Source of the DNA: Luzula sylvatica
Taxonomy: Eukaryota; Streptophyta; Magnoliopsida; Poales; Juncaceae
DNA: 64,000 nucleotides
Reading direction: 5' to 3'
Assembly (NCBI GenBank): GCA_946800325.1
Contig: OX326956.1
Span: 40,173,052 to 40,237,051, forward strand
Numbering within the stretch: position 1 is the stretch's first letter; each line of letters starts with the position of its first letter. Of this stretch, positions 23,662-34,225 are shown one piece after another. The notes beneath the pieces were generated by a model that had not been told where the DNA came from, made no database searches, and worked only from the letters and a program-made list of their open reading frames with translations. A program made the position numbers and the translations under genes.

Positions 23662-24744
23662 GATTATAACTACAAACAAATTAACAATAAGTATTAACAA
23701 ATTGGCAGTACAATTAAATGGGCAGTAGAATTAAATTTGCAATAGAATGGCAGTGAACAATAAGTATTAATAATAAGCATAAAAACTACCGAGTCAGTTC
23801 ATAGGCCATTTGAGAGTAAAATAATTTAATACAATTTGAGACAAATTAAACACAAGTAAGATATTCAGAGGCCTCGTTACTTGGCAAATGGCAGTAAACA
23901 CAAATCAGCTATTTCGAGACAAATCAGATTTCACAGATTCAGACAAATTAAACACAAATTAAACACAAAGATTTCGAGACAAATCAGATTTCACAGACAC
24001 AGTTTGCACAATCAAAATTCAGTCAGATTTCGAACTCAATTCGAGTCAATTTTAACACAAATTAAATACAATTTGCACAATTAAACACAAATTAAACTAA
24101 ACTCGAGTCAATTTTAACACAAATTATACACAAACTAAACACAAATTGACCCACAACTCAATTCAATCAGAGATTCAGAGGCAGAAAAATACCCAAACCG
24201 TCGAATGCAGAAAAATACCCAAACTGTCGAGTGCTAAAAAACCCCAAACTCTTGAACCAACCAAAGCCGCTGAGGCTGGTCGCTGAGTTCTACTGCTGTC
24301 CTGCGATCGCCGTTTACGAATTCGTTCTTCACCAGAAAAAATACTTAAAACACCAGCCAAAGAAATCGAGTATCGAGGAGAGGAGGAGAGAAACGGCGAG
24401 CGTACCTGTACAGGAGATATCTACCATCATCATGCGCTAGACGCTAGGTACGGCGGCAGAGTGTAGAGCTAGGGTACGGCAGAGCGCGAGCGCGAGCGCG
24501 AGAGAGAGAGAGTAACGCGAGCGAGCCAGGCCCGGTCCTGAGATTTTGGAGGCCTGTGACGTAATGTTAAGATAATCTAAAATTACGAAATCATATCATA
24601 TAATAATTAAAAAAAAATTAAATTTAGAACTAAATAAATATCCATAAAATTAAAGTCAAAATATTACAAAACATATAAATTTAGAACTAAATAAATATCC
24701 ATAAAATTGAAGTCAAAATATTACAAAACATATAACTAGAATAT

Positions 24745-27267
24745 TCACTTGAACATCACTCTTCTCGCATTTTTAGAAGCAAATACATCAATTAAATTTG
24801 CATAATCTAAATCTTCCGCGAAGTCATTTTCAATTGATAATATCGCTAATCCATTTAACCTCTCTTGTGACATAGTTGATCGAAGATAATTTTTAATTAA
24901 TTTCAACTTCGAAAAACTTCTTTCTCCCGAAGCAACCGTGACCGGAATGGTCAAAAGTATGCGATATGCAATCCACGAATTTGGATAACAAATTTTCATA
25001 GTGTTCAAATAATTGAGTATTTGAATTGGTTTTTTTACGTCACTTGGCAACCCATTCTTCAAAAAAGTTAATTCCATATATAAATCATTTCCATCAATAT
25101 CCGATTCTCCATTATAACTTAGGAATTTTTCGAGGTTCTCGCAACATTTTCCCAACGATTGGTCGGGAAAATCCTTCAATTTAAATAGAAAACCAAATAT
25201 ATTCTTATATATTTTGAATTGTTCGAACCTTATTCGAAGAGAAGAAAGAGCCACATCAACAATCTTCAAGAAATAATCGATCCTAAATAACTCTTCGGCC
25301 GATCGAGTTATTTCTTCACTAACAATCTCATCGAATTGCCTCTTTCTATTGCGAGGACGTTTTTCAACAAATTTAGCATCAACTCCCATTTCGTTTGCTA
25401 ATTCTACAACTTCAATCATTGCTTCATTGAAACCATTTTCTCTATAATTCTCAAAGAAAAAAACAAGCTTTTCTAATTGATTCACCGCAACTTCTATATC
25501 CATGTCTTCACTTTGAAGAAGTTTACTCACGGAGTTGACATGAAACAACATATTATACCAAATGACAACACACAACAAAAACTCAAAATTTTCTAACTCG
25601 TGTTTTACTAATGATTCGGCTTCACTTTTCGCCATCGGTTCCGTGGTATTGTTTGCCAATGCAATTAACGCATCCCTAATTTGAGAGGCATGAAAACGTA
25701 ATGGTTTAACACTTTTAATGCGACTTTCCCAACGGGTTTGAGATAATTGCTTAACCGTGAAACCTTCCACGTTCTCTTTCAAAATCGCCCATCGTTGGAC
25801 GGAAGATGCAAATAAAACATAGATCCGTTGTACCACACCAAAAAAAGTTATCGCTTTAGCACAAGAATTCGCCATATCCGAAAGCACAAGATTGAGATTA
25901 TGGCAACCGCAAGGAGTGTACAATGCCCTAGGATTCACTTCAAGCACTCGATTTTGGACGCCTTTATTTTTTCCTTTCATATTAGATCCATTGTCATATC
26001 CTTGTCCTCTTAAATTATTAATATTAAGATCAAATCGAACCAACACTTTTTTAAGTTCTTCAAAAAGTCCTTCTCCCGATGTATCATCCACAATTAAAAA
26101 TTCCAAAAAAAACTCTTTCACCGTAATCGGACTTGTTGAGATGTCAACACATCGCAAAACAATGGACATTTGTTCTTGATGACTAGTATCGGGAGTGCAA
26201 TCAAGAATTACCGAAAAATATCTCGATTCTTTGATTTTTGACAAAATCGCACATTTGACTTCACCGGCCAACATTTCTATTAATTCATTTTGAATTTTGT
26301 TACTCAAATAATGGTATTTGATTTCACCTTTTTTTGCTCGCCTCAAATGTTCTTGCATTGTTGGTTCAAATTCCGCAATCATTTCAATCACACTTAAGAA
26401 AACTCCATTACTCGATTCGTACAATTTCTCACGGCTTCCACGAAAAGGCAAATTATTTTTAGCAAGAAATTTCACAATAGCAATTACCATAAACAAAACT
26501 CTTCTCCAATGTTCTCTATCCTTATTTACTAATTCTTGAACATGTTTATCTATTGTTTCATTCTTTCCCAATCTATTTTCAAACTCAATCCATTTATTCA
26601 TGCAAGAAATGTGTTCATTACCACTTTCATGCATTTTAAGTCTTTTTCCAATATTTTTCCAATCACTATATCCATTAGTGGCCAATTGAGTAACATTTCC
26701 AACTTGCTTAAACAACTTGCAACAAAAACAAAATAATTTATCCAATGGTTCGGAATATATGAGCCAATTTCTATCGATCATTTCTCCATTTGTTAAATGT
26801 CGAACATAATAAATGGAAGAGAAGTGCCTACCATTACCGTCTTTAGGAAAATGAACAACACAATTTTTATCTCTTTTAATAGGACCTCTTTTTACTAATA
26901 AATCTCGAAATCTTTGACTAATATTTCCCCAATTAACGGGATCATCAATATTCACCAAATTTCCCTCTTCACCAACTAAATTCTCGTTGCCCTCTTCACC
27001 AACTAAATTCTCGTTGCCCTCTTCACTAACTAAATTCTCGTTCCTCTCTTCATTAACCAAATTATTATTTCCTTCTTCATTAACCAAATTATTGTTTTCC
27101 TCTTCGTTAATCAAATTTTCATTTGTTTCTCCATTAATAAAATTTTCGCGTGTTTCTTTATTAATAAACCTATCCATTGCGCCTCTTTGAGATTCAATAA
27201 AATTTTCGCGTCTTTCTTTATTTTTTCTTTTTTCATTTCCCGACATAAACGTTCTTTTACGTGTCAT
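24745..27267 (-). CDS. hAT-superfamily transposase, copy 3 (innermost, complete element)
   Basis: Identical in protein to copy 2 (Val503); open to 27306. This is the only unit with both its own left end (24527) and an uninterrupted path to a right end (28334), so it forms a complete 3.8-kb element flanked by GAGCGAGC. If any unit is autonomous, it is this one. The 5' side, 27.3-28.15 kb, holds repeated ACAAATTAAACACAA motifs, a GC-rich GAGCGCGAGCG tract and (GA)n, presumably leader and promoter. The self-insertion site GAGCGAGC lies in that tract, about 0.9 kb upstream of the ORF. Confidence 0.93.
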   Translation of the reverse strand: MTRKRTFMSGNEKRKNKERRENFIESQRGAMDRFINKETRENFINGETNENLINEEENNNLVNEEGNNNLVNEERNENLVSEEGNENLVGEEGNENLVGEEGNLVNIDDPVNWGNISQRFRDLLVKRGPIKRDKNCVVHFPKDGNGRHFSSIYYVRHLTNGEMIDRNWLIYSEPLDKLFCFCCKLFKQVGNVTQLATNGYSDWKNIGKRLKMHESGNEHISCMNKWIEFENRLGKNETIDKHVQELVNKDREHWRRVLFMVIAIVKFLAKNNLPFRGSREKLYESSNGVFLSVIEMIAEFEPTMQEHLRRAKKGEIKYHYLSNKIQNELIEMLAGEVKCAILSKIKESRYFSVILDCTPDTSHQEQMSIVLRCVDISTSPITVKEFFLEFLIVDDTSGEGLFEELKKVLVRFDLNINNLRGQGYDNGSNMKGKNKGVQNRVLEVNPRALYTPCGCHNLNLVLSDMANSCAKAITFFGVVQRIYVLFASSVQRWAILKENVEGFTVKQLSQTRWESRIKSVKPLRFHASQIRDALIALANNTTEPMAKSEAESLVKHELENFEFLLCVVIWYNMLFHVNSVSKLLQSEDMDIEVAVNQLEKLVFFFENYRENGFNEAMIEVVELANEMGVDAKFVEKRPRNRKRQFDEIVSEEITRSAEELFRIDYFLKIVDVALSSLRIRFEQFKIYKNIFGFLFKLKDFPDQSLGKCCENLEKFLSYNGESDIDGNDLYMELTFLKNGLPSDVKKPIQILNYLNTMKICYPNSWIAYRILLTIPVTVASGERSFSKLKLIKNYLRSTMSQERLNGLAILSIENDFAEDLDYANLIDVFASKNARRVMFK

Positions 27268-28146
27268 GATTATAACTACAAACAAATTAACAATAAGTAT
27301 TAACAAATTGGCAGTACAATTAAATGGGCAGTAGAATTAAATTTGCAATAGAATGGCAGTGAACAATAAGTATTAATAATAAGCATAAAAACTACCGAGT
27401 CAGTTCATAGGCCATTTGAGAGTAAAATAATTTAATACAATTTGAGACAAATTAAACACAAGTAAGATATTCAGAGGCCTCGTTACTTGGCAAATGGCAG
27501 TAAACACAAATCAGCTATTTCGAGACAAATCAGATTTCACAGATTCAGACAAATTAAACACAAATTAAACACAAAGATTTCGAGACAAATCAGATTTCAC
27601 AGACACAGTTTGCACAATCAAAATTCAGTCAGATTTCGAACTCAATTCGAGTCAATTTTAACACAAATTAAATACAATTTGCACAATTAAACACAAATTA
27701 AACTAAACTCGAGTCAATTTTAACACAAATTATACACAAACTAAACACAAATTGACCCACAACTCAATTCAATCAGAGATTCAGAGGCAGAAAAATACCC
27801 AAACCGTCGAATGCAGAAAAATACCCAAACTGTCGAGTGCTAAAAAACCCCAAACTCTTGAACCAACCAAAGCCGCTGAGGCTGGTCGCTGAGTTCTACT
27901 GCTGTCCTGCGATCGCCGTTTACGAATTCGTTCTTCACCAGAAAAAATACTTAAAACACCAGCCAAAGAAATCGAGTATCGAGGAGAGGAGGAGAGAAAC
28001 GGCGAGCGTACCTGTACAGCCTGTACAGTACAGGAGATATCTACCATCATCATGCGCTAGACGCTAGGTACGGCGGCAGAGTGTAGAGCTAGGGTACGGC
28101 AGAGCGCGAGCGCGAGCGCGAGAGAGAGAGAGTAACGCGAGCGAGC

Positions 28147-28334
28147 GAGCGAGAGAGAGAGAGAGAGTCACGCGAGAGTATTCAGTATTATAACTAACGG
28201 GTCTGGACTGAAGTGGGTTTGGATTTGAGATTTAACCTATTAATGTTATTGGTATTTTTTATATTATTGGAGGCCTTTTGTTTTTGGAGGCCTGTGGCCT
28301 GGGCCAACTGGGCCAAAGCCCAGGCCCGGCTCTG
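28147..28334. repeat. hAT right end, inner copy (188 bp)
   Basis: Starts in (GA)n and ends CCCAGGCCCGGCTCTG. It looks identical to 28343-28530, the outer right end. The two are separated by the 8-bp GAGCGAGC, which is the TSD of the nested insertion. The AGGCCTG motif recurs in both terminal regions. Confidence 0.9.
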
Positions 28335-28342
28335 GAGCGAGC

Positions 28343-28530
28343 GAGCGAGAGAGAGAGAGAGAGTCACGCGAGAGTATTCAGTATTATAACTAACGGGTCT
28401 GGACTGAAGTGGGTTTGGATTTGAGATTTAACCTATTAATGTTATTGGTATTTTTTATATTATTGGAGGCCTTTTGTTTTTGGAGGCCTGTGGCCTGGGC
28501 CAACTGGGCCAAAGCCCAGGCCCGGCTCTG
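28343..28530. repeat. hAT right end, outer copy (188 bp)
   Basis: Second copy of the right end, abutting the host TSD GCCACAAC. Together with the left end at 17301 it defines the outer transposon. Confidence 0.9.
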
Positions 28531-28677
28531 GCCACAACGAGGATCATTGCTAATGCGACGATTGCGAAGCGGGCCATTGTTGAATGATTATTATTTTTTG
28601 TATAGAGAGATGAATTAAGAGAAGTGTTTTCTAAATGAGTTTTTTGTGGTGTTTCCGAAAAGGTGATACCGAGGGGT

Positions 28678-28684
28678 TTATATA
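28678..28684 (-). promoter_or_regulatory. TATA box of LTP copy B
   Basis: TATATAA on the minus strand, about 101 bp upstream of the copy B start codon, as in copy A. The promoter side of the disrupted gene is therefore intact. Confidence 0.7.
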
Positions 28685-29880
28685 GCGGCTTTAATGTGAT
28701 TGGAGGTTGGGACTAAATGAATTTTTTTGAATATGGTGCATGATGGATGGTGCCAATGAGAGAATGATAAATCAGATAATTGTGTACGTTGACATGCATT
28801 CATTTGGCTCGGTCCATGGTGTCTCAAATACCTGTTGTGGTTGAAGTGGCTGTAATTTTAGATAAGAGAACAGTTTTGGTCATATCAAATTCGAGTAAAT
28901 GGATGAAATGAGATATAAATTTAGATCTGGAATTTAAACTACTTGTGTCTAACCTCATTCTAAAGCGAAAAAAGAAGTGACATAAAACTTAGACTCCGTC
29001 AATATACAACAGGAAGAATTTGATGAGAAATAGAAACGAGATAAGTTATGAAATGAGAAAAATTGTAATGTAATGATGTTGTATGTTTCTTTCATGGTGG
29101 CTGCTTCTTATTATTTTGTAGACATGTGTACATTTACAAATGTTATTCGATTCTAACTTATGTGGCGTACGTAGGCATTAAGACAAGAACCATTACTTGC
29201 AAAACAAAAACAAAAAAACTTTTGTTTCCAATAATAATGCTATCCAACAAACATAGTCGTATTAGTTTGAGCTCGTTTAGTAGAAAGTGTATGTTGAAAT
29301 CTTGGTAATGATTAGTTTTAACCATTGATACTAACATATTTATTAAGTTTAAACCTCTAAATACCATGCATATCCTCTTGAATTATTGTGAATTGGCGAA
29401 CATGGATATTCCCACAAAACATCGAAAATATCATGTATAACCCCATTACAAAATATAAAAATTATCATGTATATTTAATTTTCCATAAGTGATTCAAAGA
29501 ATTCACGTGTTCACTATTTTCTATTTATATTAACATTTCAGATTGAATAACAAGGATAAAGTATCATTTTGACCATTTTGTTTGGATGGTAATAAAATTT
29601 GTAGTTTATATAGTCCTAGTGTTATATTAAAAGTATTGATAGTTAATTAAAAATTGAATGCAAAATGTTTTTCGAACAAATAAAATCAAGAGAATTTTGT
29701 TTGCTCAGAAATCCAAAACCGGCTAAATGAAATAATTTTCATAGTGTTGGCTTAGACTATAATCTAGATATTATGCGTCACTAACATACCTCTTTCATTG
29801 AAAACATTAACTATGTTTTAAATGAATATCTGACTAATATATTACCGGTCTTAGTATACACTAATCGAAATGCAATTGAA

Positions 29881-30686
29881 TTAATCCTATTACAATATTT
29901 TATAAACATTTTTCTCAAATCTCTGATTGCCGCGTCATTATTCCACTCCACGGATTTGAATAATATCCTTAACTGTATTCAAATTTCATGATATTCCTTC
30001 GTTAGGTTTTTTTTTGAAAGCTTTTCTTCTTCAAAGCTTTTCATGATATCCCTTGCTTCTTCTTCAAAGCTTTATTCTGCACCTCCACGATGCCTCTTAT
30101 TCTCTCCAAAACTCCACATATGATTCTCCCCAAATCTCAGGCGGCGCTCTTTCACTTCGTTTCATATCTCACTCAAAACGACTTTCACGAAATGGAGTCG
30201 CGTTCCTTCTCTCTTTGTTTTTTGCTCGGCATGGCGACAGAACATGAAATGCAAATTGGATTGGAAAAGGTAACTGGAAAATAGGCTATTTTTTCTTTCT
30301 CTCGTCTCTCATCTCTCATCTCGATCCTTTGTTCTCTGTGGGTTGCCCTAGCGAAAGAGTATATATTTTATTTTTCTTTAGTTCTTTTCTTCTACGTCAT
30401 TTGATTGGGCTTGATTATTTTTCGTTTTATACTAATTAGCGACGGCTTGGGATAAATTAGTGTTTAAGTGAGTGATCAGGTATAATTTCGCTGAATTAGA
30501 GTTTAGTTTCTAATGTATGACAATAATTTTGTAATTTGTATCATTTTTTTTCTTCAGATGGCAACAAATATTTCATCTTCAATTTCTCACTAACATAGAA
30601 GAAAATGGACGTGGGTAGGTAGGTCTTTTTGAAATTACTCAAGTATCGAAACTCAAGAAACTAATCAAAGGGGGTCGCCTTATCGA
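29881..30686 (+). other. Possible exons of an unidentified gene
   Basis: A CT-rich leader (30000-30090) precedes a frame beginning MPLILSKTPHMILPKSQ (30090) that runs to a clean donor, AAG|GTAACT, at 30269. A second possible exon begins after GGGTAG at 30619, frame VGLFEITQVSKLKKLIKGGR, and would continue across the CACTA insertion at 32190-32322 (EDKCLGCEEPKLKKKG...). I recognise no family, so this may be chance. Confidence 0.3.
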
Positions 30687-30687
30687 T

Positions 30688-31271
30688 CACTACAACAGAT
30701 TGGAGTATCAGCGACGGTAAAAACCGTCGCTAAAGGTATCACCGATGGACAACCGTCGCTGATGTCACTTTCAGCGACGGCCCGTAGCAGATACTGTTCA
30801 GCGACGGTTTATCTTCAGCGACGGCCCGTAGCAGATAGCTTTACCGACGGTCCGTAGCAGATAGCATTTCCGACGGCCCGTAGCTGAAAGTGCTTATTTA
30901 ATATTTTCTTTCGTTTATTATATTTATATTTATATTTGATTAATTAATTAAATAGTAATTCAAATACATATACTTAGATATTAATTAAAACATTTATACA
31001 AACTTTTAAACACAAAATTACAACTCTTTATACAAACTCATTATACAAAATTCATTATACAAGTTTTTTCAACTCATTATACTTAGATATTTTACAACTC
31101 ATTATACAAGTTTTTTCAAACACAAATTTACAACTCCACACAAATTTTTTTAATTCAAACACAAATTTAAACACAAAAATACCAAGTATTTTACAAACTC
31201 ATTATACAAGTATTTTACAAACTCATTATACAAGTAATTTACATAATCCACAACAAACTTGAAGACGAGGG

Positions 31272-31353
<82 letters not shown>

Positions 31354-31585
31354 CTTTCAACGAGAAAACCTTGTATTCCAGTACTAGATCTAGGGTTTGA
31401 GACACCACCAACTTTCAGCGAGAAAATATCAGCAAACTTCTATAAAATATCAGCGAGAAAATATCAACGAGAAAATACCAGATCTAGGGTTTGAGAGCAC
31501 ATTTCTTTCCAGTACCACCACCAACAGCATTGAAGACGAGAAAACCTTGTAGTCCAGTACAATTATCAGCAAACTTGACCTGTGG

Positions 31586-31654
<69 letters not shown>

Positions 31655-31699
31655 GCGCGCCTGTGGTTAGGGTTTGAGAGAAGGACGCGAGAGAGGGGC

Positions 31700-31761
<62 letters not shown>

Positions 31762-32186
31762 TGGGAATGAGTAAATAGCAGTGGTATATAAAGAGGTGTC
31801 TAAAACTTCATCGACGGGCCGTGGGAGAGTTTTCAGCGACGGTATGAGTTTCTGCGTCGGGCCGACGGAACTTTCAGCGACGGTCTTTTTCTGCGACGGG
31901 CCGTCGGAGAAACCTTTCAGCGACAGGTCATACATTTACCGACGGGCCGTAGCAAATATCAGCGACGGTTTATCTTTTAGGGACGGGCCGTAGCAGGGTA
32001 TCAGCGACGGTTATAGGATTTAGCGACGGGCTGACGAAAAAGTTACAGCAGTTACGACGGGCCATCGCAAATAAAACCGTCGGTAATTCTTTTCTGCGAC
32101 GGGCCGACGCAGAAAGGTTGTTTTATTTGCCACGGGCCGTCGCTGATGCCAAACCCCCGTCGCTGATACTCCAATCTGTTGTAGTG
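30688..32186. mobile_element. Non-autonomous CACTA (En/Spm) element
   Basis: Perfect inverted ends: CACTACAACAGATTGGAGTA followed by TCAGCGACGG on both sides. The trinucleotide CGA is at 30684-30686 and 32187-32189, with one extra T on the left. Dense subterminal repeats of the type TTTCAGCGACGGxCCGT occur in both orientations within about 200 bp of the left end and 390 bp of the right end, as CACTA transposases require. There is no transposase. The interior holds three (GA)n tracts (31269-31350, 31587-31651, 31699-31757). Confidence 0.92.
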
Positions 32187-32586
32187 CGAGGATAAATGCC
32201 TGGGCTGTGAGGAACCTAAATTGAAGAAAAAGGGATCTGGTCCCTCTGGTTTAACTCGCTCAATTGATTCAGATCGAGAGAGAAAACAAGGCGGCCTTTT
32301 TAATCGCCATATTCGTATATGATTTTTAAATTTTAGTTTGGAAATTTAAAATTTGATCTATTATCCCATTTTGGCAATCTATAGTTGATTATGATTATGT
32401 GATTTTCTAGGCATGGGGATTCTCTGACTGGTACCAGTTTAATTTTTGGTAATTTATTAACTTTGAAATAATTACAATTTCTCTTTTAATTGATTTGGCA
32501 ATTTATAATCCCTGCACTTGGCCTCTCTATCTGTACACCTCTGGTACGAGATTTTATCTCTCAAGTTATGCTTCTTTCCATGATAT

Positions 32587-33334
32587 TGTTAATAAGTCCC
32601 AGTCCGATTAATAATTATTAAGTTTAATTAGCCCAATTTATTTTAGGGAAAGTTTATTTTAAGGAAATTAATTTAGGAAGTTATTATTGGGCAGATTTTA
32701 ATTATAAGAAAATTAGTTTAGGAAATAGTTTTAAGGCAAGGTTTTAATTCCTTGTATTTCAAGTTTATGGAGCCTATAAATACGGCTTGGATGTTTTGCA
32801 AATCATATATCAAATATCAATTAGAAAAGAGAGAAAGACTTGTAAGAGACTATTAGAATTGTAAGAGAGAGTTTCTTACTTGATTATAAATACACGCCTA
32901 AACCTCTTCATAAATAAGATAGATTCACTCAATCTCTTGGGCAGAATTTTGACTCAAAGAATTTCGAATTTGGAGAGTAAAAGGAAGAGAAAATAGTTTC
33001 TTAGAGAGAAAGAAAAGAGTGAAGCTTGGCTGAATTTCTTTGTGAAAGAAAAGAGAAGCAAGCAGATTTTCTGAAGGGAGGAAGAGACCGACTAGCATCG
33101 GAAGTCTTCACATCCAAGTCGAACGAGTCGCGTGTGGATACCTCTAGAGTGTGGTGCCGAGTTTGGAGCATCGCTTGAAGTGATCGTCCTTGCTTCCTTC
33201 AACCATATTTGAACTAAATTTGAGGTATAAATTTTGAAACTCTTCCTTCGTATCTAATTAACGATACACAGATCCATGACTTAATGGGTTCGGGTAAGTT
33301 CCGCTGTGCAATAAGGTTACCCGAAAACCTAACA
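32587..33334 (+). repeat. 5' LTR of a Copia element
   Basis: Starts TGTTAATAAG and ends CCTAACA, 748 bp. The first about 290 bp match 33731-34020. GCCTATAAATACGGC at about 32774 is the probable TATA box. The right end is purine-rich, then GTTCGGGTAAG. Confidence 0.8.
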
Positions 33335-33735
33335 ATTACGTGGCTTTCGAACAAACAGCCAATAGTGACGCTATCGACGTGCAAGGCGGAATAAGTGGCA
33401 GCATCGTGGTGTGTGTGTCATGCGACATGGTTAAGGAATTTGTTGCACGAGTTGTAGATGACGGAACACGAGGCAACTGAGATACGAGTCGACAATAAAT
33501 CCGCAATCGAGCTAGCAAAGAATCCGGTCCATCATGAGAGGAGTAAACACATTGATGTGCGTTTTCATTTCATTCGAGAGCAGGTGAAGAAAGGCGATAT
33601 GCGAATGATTCATGTGGCGAGCCAGGATCAGGTAGCAGACATCTTCACGAAGCCGCTTCCGACCGCGATGTTCGAGAACTTCAAGACGATGATCGGGATG
33701 AAGAACATGCTTGAGCTTAAGGGAGGAATGTGTTA
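33335..33735 (+). pseudogene. Copia RNase H remnant (internally deleted element)
   Basis: Only about 400 bp of internal sequence survives between the LTRs. It encodes the RNase H C-terminus of Copia pol: QPIVTLSTCKAE then an in-frame stop, and after it VDNKSAIELAKNPVHHERSK, HIDVRFHFIREQV and VADIFTKPLP ending LELKGGMC. Gag, protease, integrase and reverse transcriptase are missing, so it cannot move by itself. Confidence 0.9.
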
Positions 33736-34020
33736 ATAAGCCCAAGCCCGATTAATAATTATTAAGTTTAATTAGCCCAATTTATTTTTAGGGAAAGTTT
33801 ATTTTAAGAAAAGTAATTTAGGAAGTTATTATTGGGCATATTTTAGTTATAAGAAAATTAGTTTAGGAAATAGTTTTAAGGCAAGGTTTTAATTACTTGT
33901 ATTTCAAATTTATGGAGCCTATAAATAGGGCTTGGATGTTTAGCAATTCATATATCAAATATCAATTAGAAAAGAGAGAAAGACGTGTAAGAGACTATTA
34001 GAATTGTAAGAGAGAGTTTT
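33731..34020 (+). repeat. 3' LTR of the same Copia element, truncated
   Basis: Matches 32587 onward from TGTTAATAAG to AGAGAGTTTT and then diverges, so it is cut at about 290 of 748 bp. A purine-rich GGGAGGAATG precedes it as a polypurine tract. The next 200 bp, to 34225, hold nothing I recognise. Confidence 0.8.
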
Positions 34021-34225
34021 GTTTGTTAGAAATCCCTATTAGAAATTCATATTCGAATCCCGTATTACCAACAGATATAAAATATTATAGTATGTTATTC
34101 TTTATTCTAATAGGTGGTGTCGCATCGATATTGTTGGGTTCATATATTAAAAATAATATTTCTTGAATATTTTTTCATTTTATCAAGGATTGTTGATTGA
34201 ATTTTTCATCTTAAACGCTCATTTT

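Larger units (their letters stand above)
17301..28530 (-). mobile_element. Composite hAT transposon: three left halves, two right ends
   Basis: The outer TSD is GCCACAAC (17293-17300 and 28531-28538). Left ends, each starting CAGGCCCGGTCCTGAG, are at 17301, 20921 and 24527. Right ends, CAGAGCCGGGCCTGGG when read inverted, finish at 28334 and 28530. Each inner left end follows GAGCGAGC (20913-20920, 24519-24526), and the inner right end is followed by GAGCGAGC (28335-28342), so an element jumped into the same site of its own sequence with an 8-bp TSD. The unit period is 3620 and 3606 bp. One simple nesting gives two left and two right ends. The extra left half fits unequal crossing-over or a third nested insertion that lost a right end. 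Confidence 0.92.
16571..28577 (-). pseudogene. Type-1 lipid transfer protein, split by a hAT composite element
   Basis: Paralogue of the LTP at 6781-7550. The start codon (28577) and the first part of the signal-peptide exon lie right of the transposon; the rest of exon 1 (17300-17259), exon 2 (16963-16710) and the last exon (16580-16571) lie left. All eight cysteines and the splice sites are kept, with a few replacements relative to copy A (SSLLPC, GLAKVP, GVRRLN). Nothing but the insertion breaks it. Because the element sits between perfect 8-bp repeats GCCACAAC, precise excision would restore the frame, whereas an ordinary hAT footprint would usually shift it. Inference: recently inactivated. 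Confidence 0.9.
14937..29880 (+). repeat. Segmental duplication, copy B
   Basis: Direct repeat of copy A. Homology runs 14937-17300, is broken by the composite hAT element, resumes at 28531 and ends near 29880. Relative to copy A it lacks about 440 bp (6043-6480 in A), the Helitron-like insertion and the expanded 63-bp array. The interval 14937-16560 holds no gene. Confidence 0.85.

Noticed and set aside
17301..28530. Simple tandem gene duplication of a host gene
   Set aside because: Units begin and end at hAT termini with 8-bp TSDs and the protein has the hAT catalytic and dimerisation blocks.
31226..31935. ORFs rich in Leu-Ser repeats
   Set aside because: Translations of (GA)n tracts inside the CACTA element.
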